Assembly (NCBI GenBank): GCA_045617725.1
Contig: JAZLJD010000038.1
Location: forward strand, 1-27,135
Length of the DNA: 27,135 nucleotides
Source: JAZLJD01 sp045617725
GTDB lineage: Bacteria; Bacillota; Clostridia; Lachnospirales; Lachnospiraceae
Direction of reading: 5' to 3'
Every line of letters starts with the position of its first letter. Position 1 is the first letter of the stretch. The position numbers and the translations under genes were made by a program. A model generated the notes under the pieces. That model saw only the letters and a list, made by a program, of their open reading frames with translations, was not told where the DNA came from and did not search any database. This document shows, one piece after another, positions 1 to 7,394 of this stretch.

Positions 1-125
1 CACCGCGCTTGCGCGAGTGGACATTTGGCGACTGCTAATCATCTGTCGGGCGAAGCCTGGCAGATGGCGATTACAGCGAGAATACATAGTGGGGAGCATA
101 ATCGATGTCGAGAAGTGTTATGTAA
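1..125. other. structured GC-rich fragment, no gene recognised
   Basis: This stretch is richer in GC than the genes that follow and has no convincing reading frame with a start. It contains a long imperfect hairpin at 32-76: CTG(C)TAATC pairs with GATTACAG, and inside it 41-51 pairs with 55-65 over 11 positions (two of them G-U type) around a GAA loop. A short CGCGC-TT-GCGCG self-complementary run lies at 4-15. It could be the 3' end of a structured RNA, an intergenic repeat or a decayed gene end; the window edge prevents a decision. Confidence 0.35.
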
Positions 126-131
126 ACTAGC

Positions 132-151
132 GTGACAAAAGGAACGTCCCC
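132..151. repeat. possible half of a Firmicutes REP-like palindrome
   Basis: GTGACAAAAGGAACGTCCCC resembles one arm of the GGGACG...CGTCCC intergenic palindromes that I recall as common in clostridial genomes. A full palindrome of similar style is seen at 15923-15958. Only one arm is present here. The family assignment is from memory, not from a search. Confidence 0.3.
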
Positions 152-159
152 AACGCACA

Positions 160-171
160 TGTACATGTACA
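160..171. promoter_or_regulatory. putative AraR operator, upstream
   Basis: TGTACATGTACA is a perfect 12-bp palindrome about 35 bp upstream of the araR -35 box. It resembles the TTGTAC/GTACAA half-sites that AraR binds in Bacillus. Together with 203-220 it could allow cooperative binding with looping, as known for AraR. No binding data are available here. Confidence 0.45.
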
Positions 172-202
172 ACTTAAAACTTTTGGCGAACAACTTTCTT
201 TA

Positions 203-220
203 ACTTGACTATATACAAGT
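203..220. promoter_or_regulatory. putative AraR operator overlapping the promoter
   Basis: ACTTGACTATATACAAGT is an imperfect 18-bp inverted repeat (ACTTG...CAAGT). It covers the -35 box and part of the spacer of the promoter at 205-233, so a bound repressor would block RNA polymerase. This suggests autoregulation of the araR-araB-araD operon. Confidence 0.45.
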
Positions 221-233
221 GGAAGCATAAAAT
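205..233 (+). promoter_or_regulatory. promoter of the araR-araB-araD operon
   Basis: A -35 box TTGACT (205-210) is separated by 17 bp from a -10 box TAAAAT (228-233). The match to a housekeeping sigma promoter is close. Transcription would start near 240, about 25 nt before the proposed araR start. Confidence 0.65.
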
Positions 234-264
234 GATGTTGTATTGTGATTTGTGAGGTGATTTT

Positions 265-1326
265 ACGGAAGATATCAGATATAAGCAGATTGTTGCGTAC
301 ATTCATGAAGAGATACGAAGCGGGCGGTTGAAGGATGGAGACAGGATTCCGTCGGAGAACATGCTTACCAGGATGTTTTCGGTGAGTCGCCAGACTGCAA
401 GGCATGCACTGGAAGTGCTGGATGGAGAGGGTCTCCTCTTAAGGCGGCAGGGAAGCGGTACGTTCCTAAAGAGCGGTCGTTTTGATGAGGTCAGAAAGCG
501 TCGTAAGATTGCGGTCATTACCACCTACATTGACAGCTACATATTCCCGAAGATGCTCAAGGGCATCGAGAGCACTCTGTACAACGCCGGGTATCTTCTG
601 CAGATTTCTTATACAAACAATACTTTTTCGCGAGAGACGATGATTCTTACGGAAATCGCCCAAAACGATGAGGTGGCGGGCATCATTATCGAGGGAACGA
701 AGAGCTCGATGCCGGATCCGAACATAGATATACTTCGTAGCCTTCAGGAGAAGTGCATTCCCATCCTGTTCATCAATTGCAGGCCGGAGGGCATACAGGC
801 TCCGCTTGTAAGCCTCGATGATCGGGAAGCGGCTTATGTAGCTACGGAATACCTCATAAAACGTGGGCACAAGAACATTGCCGGCATCTTTAAGCTGGAT
901 GACGGGCAGGGACGGCTTCGCTACGCGGGCTATCGAGAGGCACTGCTTGCTTATAACCTTCCCATTCGGGATGAGCAGATCCTTTGGTATGATACAACGG
1001 ACATGAACGAGTGGATGGAAGGAAGTACGGTGTCTCCGCTTAAGAGAGCAGGAGGCTGCACAGCACTCATGTGCTACAACGACCAGATGGCAAGCTGTGT
1101 TCTTCAGTACAAACCGGATGATTTGGACCTTTCGATTATCAGTATTGATAATTCCGAACTTGCGACGATGTGTTCTCCGCATCTGACAGGAGTCGACCAT
1201 CCGAAGGAAGAACTGGGACATAAGGCAGCGGAGCTGATACTCGAAATGCTGCGTAATGAAACAAAGGTACAGGATTACTTTTTTGCACCGGTCATATGTG
1301 AAAGAGATTCAGTAAAAAATTTATAA
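265..1326 (+). CDS. araR: arabinose operon repressor, GntR/LacI type, apparent ACG start
   Basis: This is a transcriptional repressor expected to release DNA on binding L-arabinose. The N-terminal 70 residues form a GntR winged helix-turn-helix (SENMLTRMFSVSRQTARHAL, then RRQGSGTF). The rest is a LacI/periplasmic-binding-type sensor with VSLDDREAAYVATEYL, RGHKNIAGIFK and a final GVDHP segment, all AraR-like. The open frame runs upstream to a stop at 253-255 and holds no ATG, GTG or TTG before TTG at 328. That TTG lacks a ribosome binding site and would remove the first helix (YKQIVAYIHEEI). A GAGGTG site at 254-259 sits five bases before ACG at 265, giving 353 residues. The start is therefore either a rare ACG codon or a mutated or misread ATG. 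araB follows 14 bp downstream, supporting the arabinose role. Confidence 0.85.
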   Translation, partial: TEDIRYKQIVAYIHEEIRSGRLKDGDRIPSENMLTRMFSVSRQTARHALEVLDGEGLLLRRQGSGTFLKSGRFDEVRKRRKIAVITTYIDSYIFPKMLKGIESTLYNAGYLLQISYTNNTFSRETMILTEIAQNDEVAGIIIEGTKSSMPDPNIDILRSLQEKCIPILFINCRPEGIQAPLVSLDDREAAYVATEYLIKRGHKNIAGIFKLDDGQGRLRYAGYREALLAYNLPIRDEQILWYDTTDMNEWMEGSTVSPLKRAGGCTALMCYNDQMASCVLQYKPDDLDLSIISIDNSELATMCSPHLTGVDHPKEELGHKAAELILEMLRNETKVQDYFFAPVICERDSVKNL

Positions 1327-1340
1327 ATGGAGGAAAGAAC

Positions 1341-2933
1341 ATGTCAGAAGTAAAGAAAATGATTGAATCCGGGAAAACTTCCCTGGGAATCGAGCTGGGC
1401 TCTACCAGAGTGAAGGCTGTGCTGATTGGCGAGAACCATACCCCGATTGCACAGGGAAATTATGAGTGGGAGAATACACTCTTAAACGGAATCTGGACTT
1501 ATTCCACGGAGGAAGTCTGGGCAGCACTGAAGGGTGCTTATGCAGAATTGAAAGAAGATGTTATGAAGCAGTACGGTGTGCAGCTTACCAAGGTGGGAAG
1601 CATGGGATTTTCCGCCATGATGCATGGCTATATGCCGTTTGATGCAAGCGGTAAGCTCCTGGTTCCTTTCAGAACCTGGCGTAATACCATTACGGGCGAG
1701 GCTTCTGAGGAACTTACCAAGTGGTTTAACTTCCACATTCCCCAGAGATGGAGCATTGCACATCTCTATCAGGCTATGCTGAATAAGGAAGAGCATGTGA
1801 AGGATATCACCTTCTTCACGACTCTTGCAGGTTATGTGCATTGGATGCTTACCGGCGAGAAGGTTCTGGGCGTGGGCGAGGCATCCGGTATGTTCCCCAT
1901 CGACAGTGCTACCTGTGATTATGACAAAACCATGGTTGAGACCTTTGAGAAAAAGACCGCATCCTTCGGCTTTAACTGGAAACTCAGCGAGATTCTTCCG
2001 AAGGTATTGAACGCAGGTGATGCAGCAGGCTCTCTTACGAAGGAAGGTGCGTTGCTTCTTGATCCCACCGGCGATTTGGAAGCAGGCATTCCCGTTTGTC
2101 CTCCCGAAGGTGATGCAGGAACCGGTATGGTAGCAACCAATGCCATTTCCGAGCGCACCGGCAATGTATCTGCAGGTACCTCCGTATTTGCTATGGTAGT
2201 TATGGAGAAGCCCCTCAGCAAGGCTTACGAGGAGCTTGACCTTGTTACGACCCCGAACGGCCGTGCCGTAGCGATGGTTCACTGCAACAACTGTACTTCC
2301 GATTTGAATGCCTGGGTTAACCTTTTTGCAGAGACACTTGAGACCTTTGGTGTGAAGGTCGACAAAAACGATGTTTACGGAACCCTGTATCGTAAGGCCC
2401 TGGAAGCTGATACGGACTGTGGCAACCTTATGGCATACAACTATTTCTCCGGCGAGCACATTACCGGTCTGAACGAAGGTCGTCCGATGTTCGTCCGCAT
2501 GCCGGATTCGAAGTTTACACTTGCCAATTTCATGCGCACGAACCTTTTCTCCGCACTGGGTGCTCTGAAGGTGGGTCTCGATATTCTTTTGAAGGAAGAG
2601 CATGTAAAGGTAGACCGTATTACAGGTCACGGCGGTCTGTTCAAGACCAAGGGTGTCGGACAGCCGTTCCTTGCAGCAGCAATTGATGCACCTGTTTCCG
2701 TTATGGAGACTGCAGGCGAGGGCGGTGCCTGGGGTATGGCTGTACTTGCAGCGTATGCACTTGAGAAGAACGGAAGAAGCCTTGACGATTACCTGAATGA
2801 GGAAATCTTTAAGGATGCCGTTGCGGAAACCGTTCAGCCCGATCCGAAATATGTTGAGAGTTTTGATGCGTTTGAGGCTCGCTATAAGGCAGGAATCCCT
2901 GCTGAGAAGGCAGCTGTGGAATGCTTTCAGTAA
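1341..2933 (+). CDS. araB: ribulokinase, FGGY carbohydrate kinase family
   Basis: The enzyme would phosphorylate L-ribulose to L-ribulose 5-phosphate in the cytoplasm. The N-terminal FGGY half opens with the phosphate-binding segment LGIELGSTRVKAVLIG (about residues 15-30). The C-terminal half has GHGGLFKTKGVGQPFLAAAI and ETAGEGGAWGMAVLAAY, the adenosine-binding and closing motifs of the fold. At 530 residues it fits the family. The start has a clear GGAGG site 10 bp upstream. The next gene encodes the epimerase that uses its product, so assignment to arabinose rather than xylulose is well supported by context. The isomerase gene araA is not between araR and araD and must lie elsewhere if the pathway is complete. 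The neighbours and codon use look native. Confidence 0.85.
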   Translation: MSEVKKMIESGKTSLGIELGSTRVKAVLIGENHTPIAQGNYEWENTLLNGIWTYSTEEVWAALKGAYAELKEDVMKQYGVQLTKVGSMGFSAMMHGYMPFDASGKLLVPFRTWRNTITGEASEELTKWFNFHIPQRWSIAHLYQAMLNKEEHVKDITFFTTLAGYVHWMLTGEKVLGVGEASGMFPIDSATCDYDKTMVETFEKKTASFGFNWKLSEILPKVLNAGDAAGSLTKEGALLLDPTGDLEAGIPVCPPEGDAGTGMVATNAISERTGNVSAGTSVFAMVVMEKPLSKAYEELDLVTTPNGRAVAMVHCNNCTSDLNAWVNLFAETLETFGVKVDKNDVYGTLYRKALEADTDCGNLMAYNYFSGEHITGLNEGRPMFVRMPDSKFTLANFMRTNLFSALGALKVGLDILLKEEHVKVDRITGHGGLFKTKGVGQPFLAAAIDAPVSVMETAGEGGAWGMAVLAAYALEKNGRSLDDYLNEEIFKDAVAETVQPDPKYVESFDAFEARYKAGIPAEKAAVECFQ

Positions 2934-2951
2934 GGAGAATAGAAAGACATT

Positions 2952-3650
2952 ATGTTAGAGAAACTTAAAGAAATCGTGTATGAAGCCAATATGCTTCTTC
3001 CCAAATATGAGCTGGTAACCTTTACCTGGGGCAATGTCAGTGCAATCGACCGTGAAAGCGGAATCTTTGCCATCAAACCAAGTGGAGTTCCCTACGAGGA
3101 ACTGACTCCCGACGACATGGTCCTCATGAATCTTAAAGGAGAGCAGGTAGAAGGCAAGTATCGCCCCTCCTCGGATACGCCGACCCACCTGGAATTATAT
3201 CGTGCCTTTGACAGCGTTGGTGGTGTAGTGCATACCCATTCGTCCTACGCTACCAGCTGGGCTCAGGCAGGCCGCAGCATCCCCTGCTACGGAACCACAC
3301 ATGCTGATTATATCTACGGCGAGGTTCCCTGCCTGCGATGCTTAAGCAAAGAAGAAATCGACGGTGCTTACGAGACCAACACAGGCCTTCTTATCGTCGA
3401 TGAATTCAAAAAACGCGGTCTCGACCCGGTTGCGGTACCTGCCGTTCTTTGCAAGAACCATGGCCCTTTTGCCTGGGGCAAGGACGCAATGGAAGCGGTA
3501 CACAATGCAGTAGTTCTGGAAGAGGTGGCCAAAATGGCATATCGCTGTGAAACCATCAATCCTTCCGTGAAACCCGCACCGCAGGAGCTTCAGGACAAGC
3601 ATTACTACAGAAAGCATGGAGCAAATGCTTACTACGGTCAGAACAAGTAA
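2952..3650 (+). CDS. araD: L-ribulose-5-phosphate 4-epimerase
   Basis: The enzyme converts L-ribulose 5-phosphate into D-xylulose 5-phosphate, which feeds the pentose phosphate or phosphoketolase routes. It is a class II aldolase-fold protein of 232 residues, the usual length. Metal ligands are visible as HTH (His94 and His96), and His about 170 in CKNHGPFAWG; Asp75 in SSDTPTHLELY matches the conserved aspartate near the site. N-terminal TWGNVSAID and IKPSG are phosphate-binding segments of the family. The gene starts 18 bp after araB with AAGGAG at 2933-2938, so it is the last gene of the araR-araB-araD operon. A perfect hairpin follows the stop codon. Confidence 0.92.
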   Translation: MLEKLKEIVYEANMLLPKYELVTFTWGNVSAIDRESGIFAIKPSGVPYEELTPDDMVLMNLKGEQVEGKYRPSSDTPTHLELYRAFDSVGGVVHTHSSYATSWAQAGRSIPCYGTTHADYIYGEVPCLRCLSKEEIDGAYETNTGLLIVDEFKKRGLDPVAVPAVLCKNHGPFAWGKDAMEAVHNAVVLEEVAKMAYRCETINPSVKPAPQELQDKHYYRKHGANAYYGQNK

Positions 3651-3670
3651 GAATCAAATAAGTGAATTTG

Positions 3671-3694
3671 CATGGCGACCTTCGGGTCGCCATG
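3671..3694 (+). terminator. perfect hairpin with UUCG loop after araD
   Basis: CATGGCGACC pairs with GGTCGCCATG across a TTCG tetraloop, a 10-bp perfect stem. It lies 20 bp after the araD stop. There is no T run behind it, so it may protect the 3' end of the mRNA or be an inefficient terminator, not a classical intrinsic one. Confidence 0.5.
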
Positions 3695-3744
3695 TGTTAT
3701 GATAGGACATATTGGATTGATTTACGGACAAAGAGGAAGCAGAA

Positions 3745-5487
3745 ATGGCTTTAGACGGTATATTTATAAGAACACTGGTTACGGAACTGAATACGAAACT
3801 TAGCGGCGCGTATGTGAATAAAATCACCCAGCCCGAACCGGACGAACTGCTGTTTACCCTGAAGAATAACGGGGACTCGGTGAAATTGTTTTTGTCCGCA
3901 GATGCGTCCATGCCGCTTGTGTATCTTACAAAGGAGTCCAAGGAAAGTCCCCTTACGGCCCCTGTTTTTTGCATGCTTTTACGAAAGCATCTGCAGGGGG
4001 CCAGAATTATTTCGGTGACGCAGCCGGGACTTGAGCGTATTATTCGGTTTGAATTCGAGCACCTCGATGAACTTCGGGATGCGCGTCGGAAGGTCCTCGT
4101 GATGGAACTGATGGGCAAGCATTCCAATATAATTTTTGTCGATGACAAGGACGTGATTTTGGACAGTATAAGGCACGTTTCGCCTGCTATGAGCTCCCTC
4201 AGAACGGTACTTCCGGGGCGGCCCTATTTCATTGCTCCCTCGCAGGACAAAAAGGACATCACCTTCCTTTCGGATTCTGAGGCCGCAGAGGCACTAAGAA
4301 GCGCCTCCGGGAATCTCTCAAAGGCCGTAAGTGCGACCTTTACGGGGGTTTCCAAGAACACGAACGCGGAGTGCCTTTTAAGAGCGGGGCTGAATCCGGA
4401 CCTGCCGGCCGGCTCTCTTTCCGCGGAGGATACACAAAAGATTATTTTTGGCCTTAGGCAGCTTATACAGCATGCGGCCGAATGCCCGACACCCGTTATT
4501 TACAGCGAGGGCGGCTCCTTTAAAGAATTTACGCAGGAAGCATACGGCATTTACAGTCATATGCAGGCCCTTCCGAGGGAGAGTGCTTCCGAGCTTTTAG
4601 AGACCTATTTTGCGACCAAAAATAAGGAAACCAAGATGAAACAGCGCAGTGCCGACCTTCGAAAGCTGGTTTCCAACATTCTGGAAAAAGAGATACGAAA
4701 GAGCGAGATTTACCGTTCGCAGCTTGCGGAGACGGAGCAGAGGGACACGCTCAGACTCTACGGAGAGCTCCTGCAGACCTACGGCTACGGAATTGAGCCG
4801 GAAGCTTCTTCCGTTACGGTGAACAATTATTATACGGGGGAGGATATCGAGATCCCGCTCGATCCTTCCATGACGGGCATTGAGAATTCGAAGGCTTATT
4901 TCGCACGGTATTCCAAACTGAAGCGTACCTTTGAGGCCGTTACGGATTTATGTACCGTCACGGATGCAGAAATCGAGCACCTGCGCAGTATCATGCTGTT
5001 TTTTGACACGGCGGAGAACGAAGAGGACTTAAAGGAACTTCGGGATGAGCTTTATGAGGCCGGTTACATGAAGGCACCCTCGAGCAGCAAAAAGGGGCCC
5101 AAAATAAAAGCCGGAAGTCCGATGCATTTCCTAAGCTCGGACGGCTTTGATATCTATGTTGGCAAGAACAACATTCAAAATGACAACCTTTCCTTTAAGC
5201 TTGCAACGGGAAATGACTGGTGGTTCCATGTAAAGAAAGCGGCCGGCTCGCATGTTATTGTAAAAGCCGGAAATCGGGAACTGCCGGATCGCACCTTTGA
5301 GGAAGCGGCCAGACTTGCGGCACATTTTTCTTCCGTTAAGGACGCGGAACGTGTGGAAGTGGACTACACCATGAAGAAGAACCTTAAAAGGCCCGCGGGC
5401 GCGGTTCCCGGCTATGTCATTTACCATACGAACTATTCCATGATGATTGATACGGATATCACGGCAATTCAGAGGGTCAGGGATTGA
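3745..5487 (+). CDS. rqcH: Rqc2/NEMF-family ribosome quality control factor (NFACT protein)
   Basis: RqcH binds stalled 50S subunits carrying peptidyl-tRNA and directs addition of C-terminal alanine tails; the family was earlier called fibronectin-binding protein A. The N-terminal NFACT-N domain begins MALDGIFIRTLVTELN. A helical, coiled-coil middle (about 270-440) follows. The C-terminal NFACT-R domain is recognised from DGFDIYVGKNN, NDWWFHVKKAAGSHVIV and the end PGYVIYHTNYSM. Length is 580 residues, as usual. The pair corresponding to Asp97-Arg98, needed for tailing in Bacillus, reads Glu97-Arg98 (QPGLERII). The start has a GAGGAAG site. It stands alone between the araD hairpin and the promoter of the yicC operon, which overlaps its stop codon. 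Confidence 0.9.
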   Translation: MALDGIFIRTLVTELNTKLSGAYVNKITQPEPDELLFTLKNNGDSVKLFLSADASMPLVYLTKESKESPLTAPVFCMLLRKHLQGARIISVTQPGLERIIRFEFEHLDELRDARRKVLVMELMGKHSNIIFVDDKDVILDSIRHVSPAMSSLRTVLPGRPYFIAPSQDKKDITFLSDSEAAEALRSASGNLSKAVSATFTGVSKNTNAECLLRAGLNPDLPAGSLSAEDTQKIIFGLRQLIQHAAECPTPVIYSEGGSFKEFTQEAYGIYSHMQALPRESASELLETYFATKNKETKMKQRSADLRKLVSNILEKEIRKSEIYRSQLAETEQRDTLRLYGELLQTYGYGIEPEASSVTVNNYYTGEDIEIPLDPSMTGIENSKAYFARYSKLKRTFEAVTDLCTVTDAEIEHLRSIMLFFDTAENEEDLKELRDELYEAGYMKAPSSSKKGPKIKAGSPMHFLSSDGFDIYVGKNNIQNDNLSFKLATGNDWWFHVKKAAGSHVIVKAGNRELPDRTFEEAARLAAHFSSVKDAERVEVDYTMKKNLKRPAGAVPGYVIYHTNYSMMIDTDITAIQRVRD

Positions 5488-5512
5488 CGCGTATAGACCC
5501 GTGCCTTATAAT
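5484..5512 (+). promoter_or_regulatory. promoter of the yicC-gmk-rpoZ-rimO operon
   Basis: TTGACG (5484-5489) and TATAAT (5507-5512) are spaced by 17 bp. The -35 box contains the rqcH stop codon TGA, so no room is left for an rqcH terminator. The transcript would start about 50 nt before yicC. Confidence 0.7.
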
Positions 5513-5570
5513 ACACTATGTATGCATTGAATCAGGTTAAGAGTATTCAGGCACACAGAAAGGTTATTAT

Positions 5571-6449
5571 ATGATAAAGAGTATGACAGGCTTTGGCCGC
5601 TGTGAAATGGCGGAGGGTTCTCACAAGTTTACCGTTGAGATGAAGAGTGTGAACCACCGTTACATGGAAGCGGGAATTAAGATGCCCAAGCGCTTTAACA
5701 TTTATGAGGCATCGATTCGTACCCTGCTCAAGAATTACATTCAGCGTGGTAAGGTTGATATCTTTATTACCTATGAGGACTCCTCGGAATCCGTAAGTGT
5801 TGTAAAGTACAATCGCGGCATTGCAGAGCAGTACATGGGTTACTTAAACCAAATGGCAGTGGATTTCAGCCTCGAGAACGATGTGACGGTTTCGAAGCTG
5901 TCCCATTTCCCCGAAGTATTTACAACGGATGATTCCGCCGAGGACGAAGAGGAACTCTGGAAGCTTCTCGAAGCTACTTTAACAAAAGCTTGTGAGGGCT
6001 TTGTTGAGACCAGAATCCGCGAGGGCGAGAACCTTAAGAACGATTTGATTGCCAAGCTTGACGGAATGCTTGTCCATGTGGATTATATCGAGCAGCGTGC
6101 TCCGGAACTCTTAAAGGAATACAGAGAACGCATTGTTTCGAAGGTAAGTGAGCTTTTGCAGGATTCCCACATCGATGAAGCAAGAATCCTTACGGAGTGC
6201 ACGATTTTTGCAGACAAGGTTTGCGTGGATGAGGAAATCGTAAGACTCAGAAGCCATATTGAGGCTACCAAGGCCGCTCTGATTGAGGGCGGAAGCGTCG
6301 GACGTAAGCTTGATTTCATTGCACAGGAAATGAATCGTGAGGCCAATACAATCCTTTCCAAGGCCAATGATTTGTCGACTTCCAACCATGCAATTGAATT
6401 AAAAACAGATATTGAAAAGATTCGTGAACAGATTCAGAATATCGAGTAG
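5571..6449 (+). CDS. yicC: YicC-family endoribonuclease
   Basis: This is a cytoplasmic YicC/YloC protein, a family shown to have endoribonuclease activity and linked to small-RNA turnover. The YicC-like N-terminal domain starts MIKSMTGFGRCE and continues with SVNHRYMEAGIKMP. The C-terminal DUF1732 domain has the hallmark segments GRKLDFIAQEMNREANTILSKA and the ending IKTDIEKIREQIQNIE-like pattern (here LKTDIEKIREQIQNIE). At 292 residues it has the standard length. An AGAAAGG site precedes the ATG. It is the first gene after the promoter at 5484-5512 and stands 26 bp before gmk, the usual partner in Firmicutes. Confidence 0.93.
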   Translation: MIKSMTGFGRCEMAEGSHKFTVEMKSVNHRYMEAGIKMPKRFNIYEASIRTLLKNYIQRGKVDIFITYEDSSESVSVVKYNRGIAEQYMGYLNQMAVDFSLENDVTVSKLSHFPEVFTTDDSAEDEEELWKLLEATLTKACEGFVETRIREGENLKNDLIAKLDGMLVHVDYIEQRAPELLKEYRERIVSKVSELLQDSHIDEARILTECTIFADKVCVDEEIVRLRSHIEATKAALIEGGSVGRKLDFIAQEMNREANTILSKANDLSTSNHAIELKTDIEKIREQIQNIE

Positions 6450-6475
6450 TTACATTCTATTTTGCAGGTGATGAA

Positions 6476-7105
6476 ATGGATAGAGGTATATTGATTGTTT
6501 TATCCGGCTTTTCCGGCTCGGGTAAAGGTACTATCGTAAAAGAACTGGTCAGCCGGTATCCGAATTACGCATTGTCGATTTCGATGACTTCCCGTGCACC
6601 CAGACCGGGAGAACAGCACGGCAGGGAATACTTTTTTGCAAGCCGTGAGGAATTTGAACAGACCATTAAAGACAACGGTTTCGTAGAATATGCAAGCTAT
6701 TGCGGCAATTACTACGGAACTCCCCGTGCTTATGTGGAGGAACAGCTTGCCCTTGGCCACGACGTAATCCTGGAGATCGAGATTCAGGGCGCCATGAAGG
6801 TCAAAAAGCAATTCCCCGATGCCATCTTACTTTTTGTCATGCCGCCGTCCGCACAGGTTCTTTATGAACGACTGGTTGGCCGCGGAACCGAGACGCCGGA
6901 AGTAATCAGGCAACGCATGCAACGTGCGGTACAGGAATCCGAAGGCATTGAGAATTACGATTATATCATTGTCAACGATGACCTTACGGAGAGCGTACAG
7001 AACATGAACGGAGTGGTGCAGGCAGCACACAGCACTCCGAACCGAAACATGCAGTTTATAGATGATATACGTTCGCAACTTACCGAACTTAAACTAAATA
7101 ATTAA
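6476..7105 (+). CDS. gmk: guanylate kinase
   Basis: The enzyme transfers phosphate from ATP to GMP, giving GDP, and is essential for guanine nucleotide supply. The P-loop is GFSGSGKG at residues 11-18. SMTSRAPRPGEQHGREYFF is the GMP-binding signature, followed by the lid region and NYDYIIVNDDL near the C-terminus. It has 209 residues, as expected. A GCAGGTG ribosome binding site lies just before the start. In Bacillus and relatives remA usually sits between yicC and gmk; here only 26 bp separate them, so remA is absent at this place. Confidence 0.95.
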   Translation: MDRGILIVLSGFSGSGKGTIVKELVSRYPNYALSISMTSRAPRPGEQHGREYFFASREEFEQTIKDNGFVEYASYCGNYYGTPRAYVEEQLALGHDVILEIEIQGAMKVKKQFPDAILLFVMPPSAQVLYERLVGRGTETPEVIRQRMQRAVQESEGIENYDYIIVNDDLTESVQNMNGVVQAAHSTPNRNMQFIDDIRSQLTELKLNN

Positions 7106-7120
7106 TAAAGGAGAAATATC

Positions 7121-7366
7121 ATGTTACATCCCTCTTACACAGACTTAATGAACAAGGTTAATGAAGGAAGCGAGGAAGGCGAGGCTCCTGTAGTAAGCAG
7201 CCGTTATTCCATCGTTATGGCTACTTCCAAGAGAGCAAGACAGATTATCGGCGGTCAGTACCTCGATGAGGACGAGCGCAAGAAATTCGAAGGCGGTAAG
7301 AAGCCCCTTTCTCTTGCTGTTGAGGAATTGAATACCGGAAGTATCAAAATCGAAGCAGAAGATTAA
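7121..7366 (+). CDS. rpoZ: RNA polymerase omega subunit
   Basis: Omega helps assembly of RNA polymerase by holding the beta-prime subunit. The 81-residue protein begins MLHPSYTDLMNKV and has the conserved SSRYSIVMATSKRARQIIGG segment (about 26-45), the binding surface for beta-prime. The tail KPLSLAVEELNTGSIKIE is typical of Firmicutes omega. It lies 15 bp after gmk with a strong AAGGAG site, in the classic gmk-rpoZ order. Confidence 0.95.
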   Translation: MLHPSYTDLMNKVNEGSEEGEAPVVSSRYSIVMATSKRARQIIGGQYLDEDERKKFEGGKKPLSLAVEELNTGSIKIEAED

Positions 7367-7394
7367 TTTTTGTCCAAGCGATGAAGGAGAGCGC

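Noticed and set aside
466..1221. Minus-strand open frames opposite araR and many other genes
   Set aside because: All minus-strand frames lie opposite well-supported genes, show no family motifs and have no ribosome binding sites; they are shadows.
328..1326. araR starting at TTG 328
   Set aside because: It would cut away the first helix of the winged helix-turn-helix domain and has no ribosome binding site.
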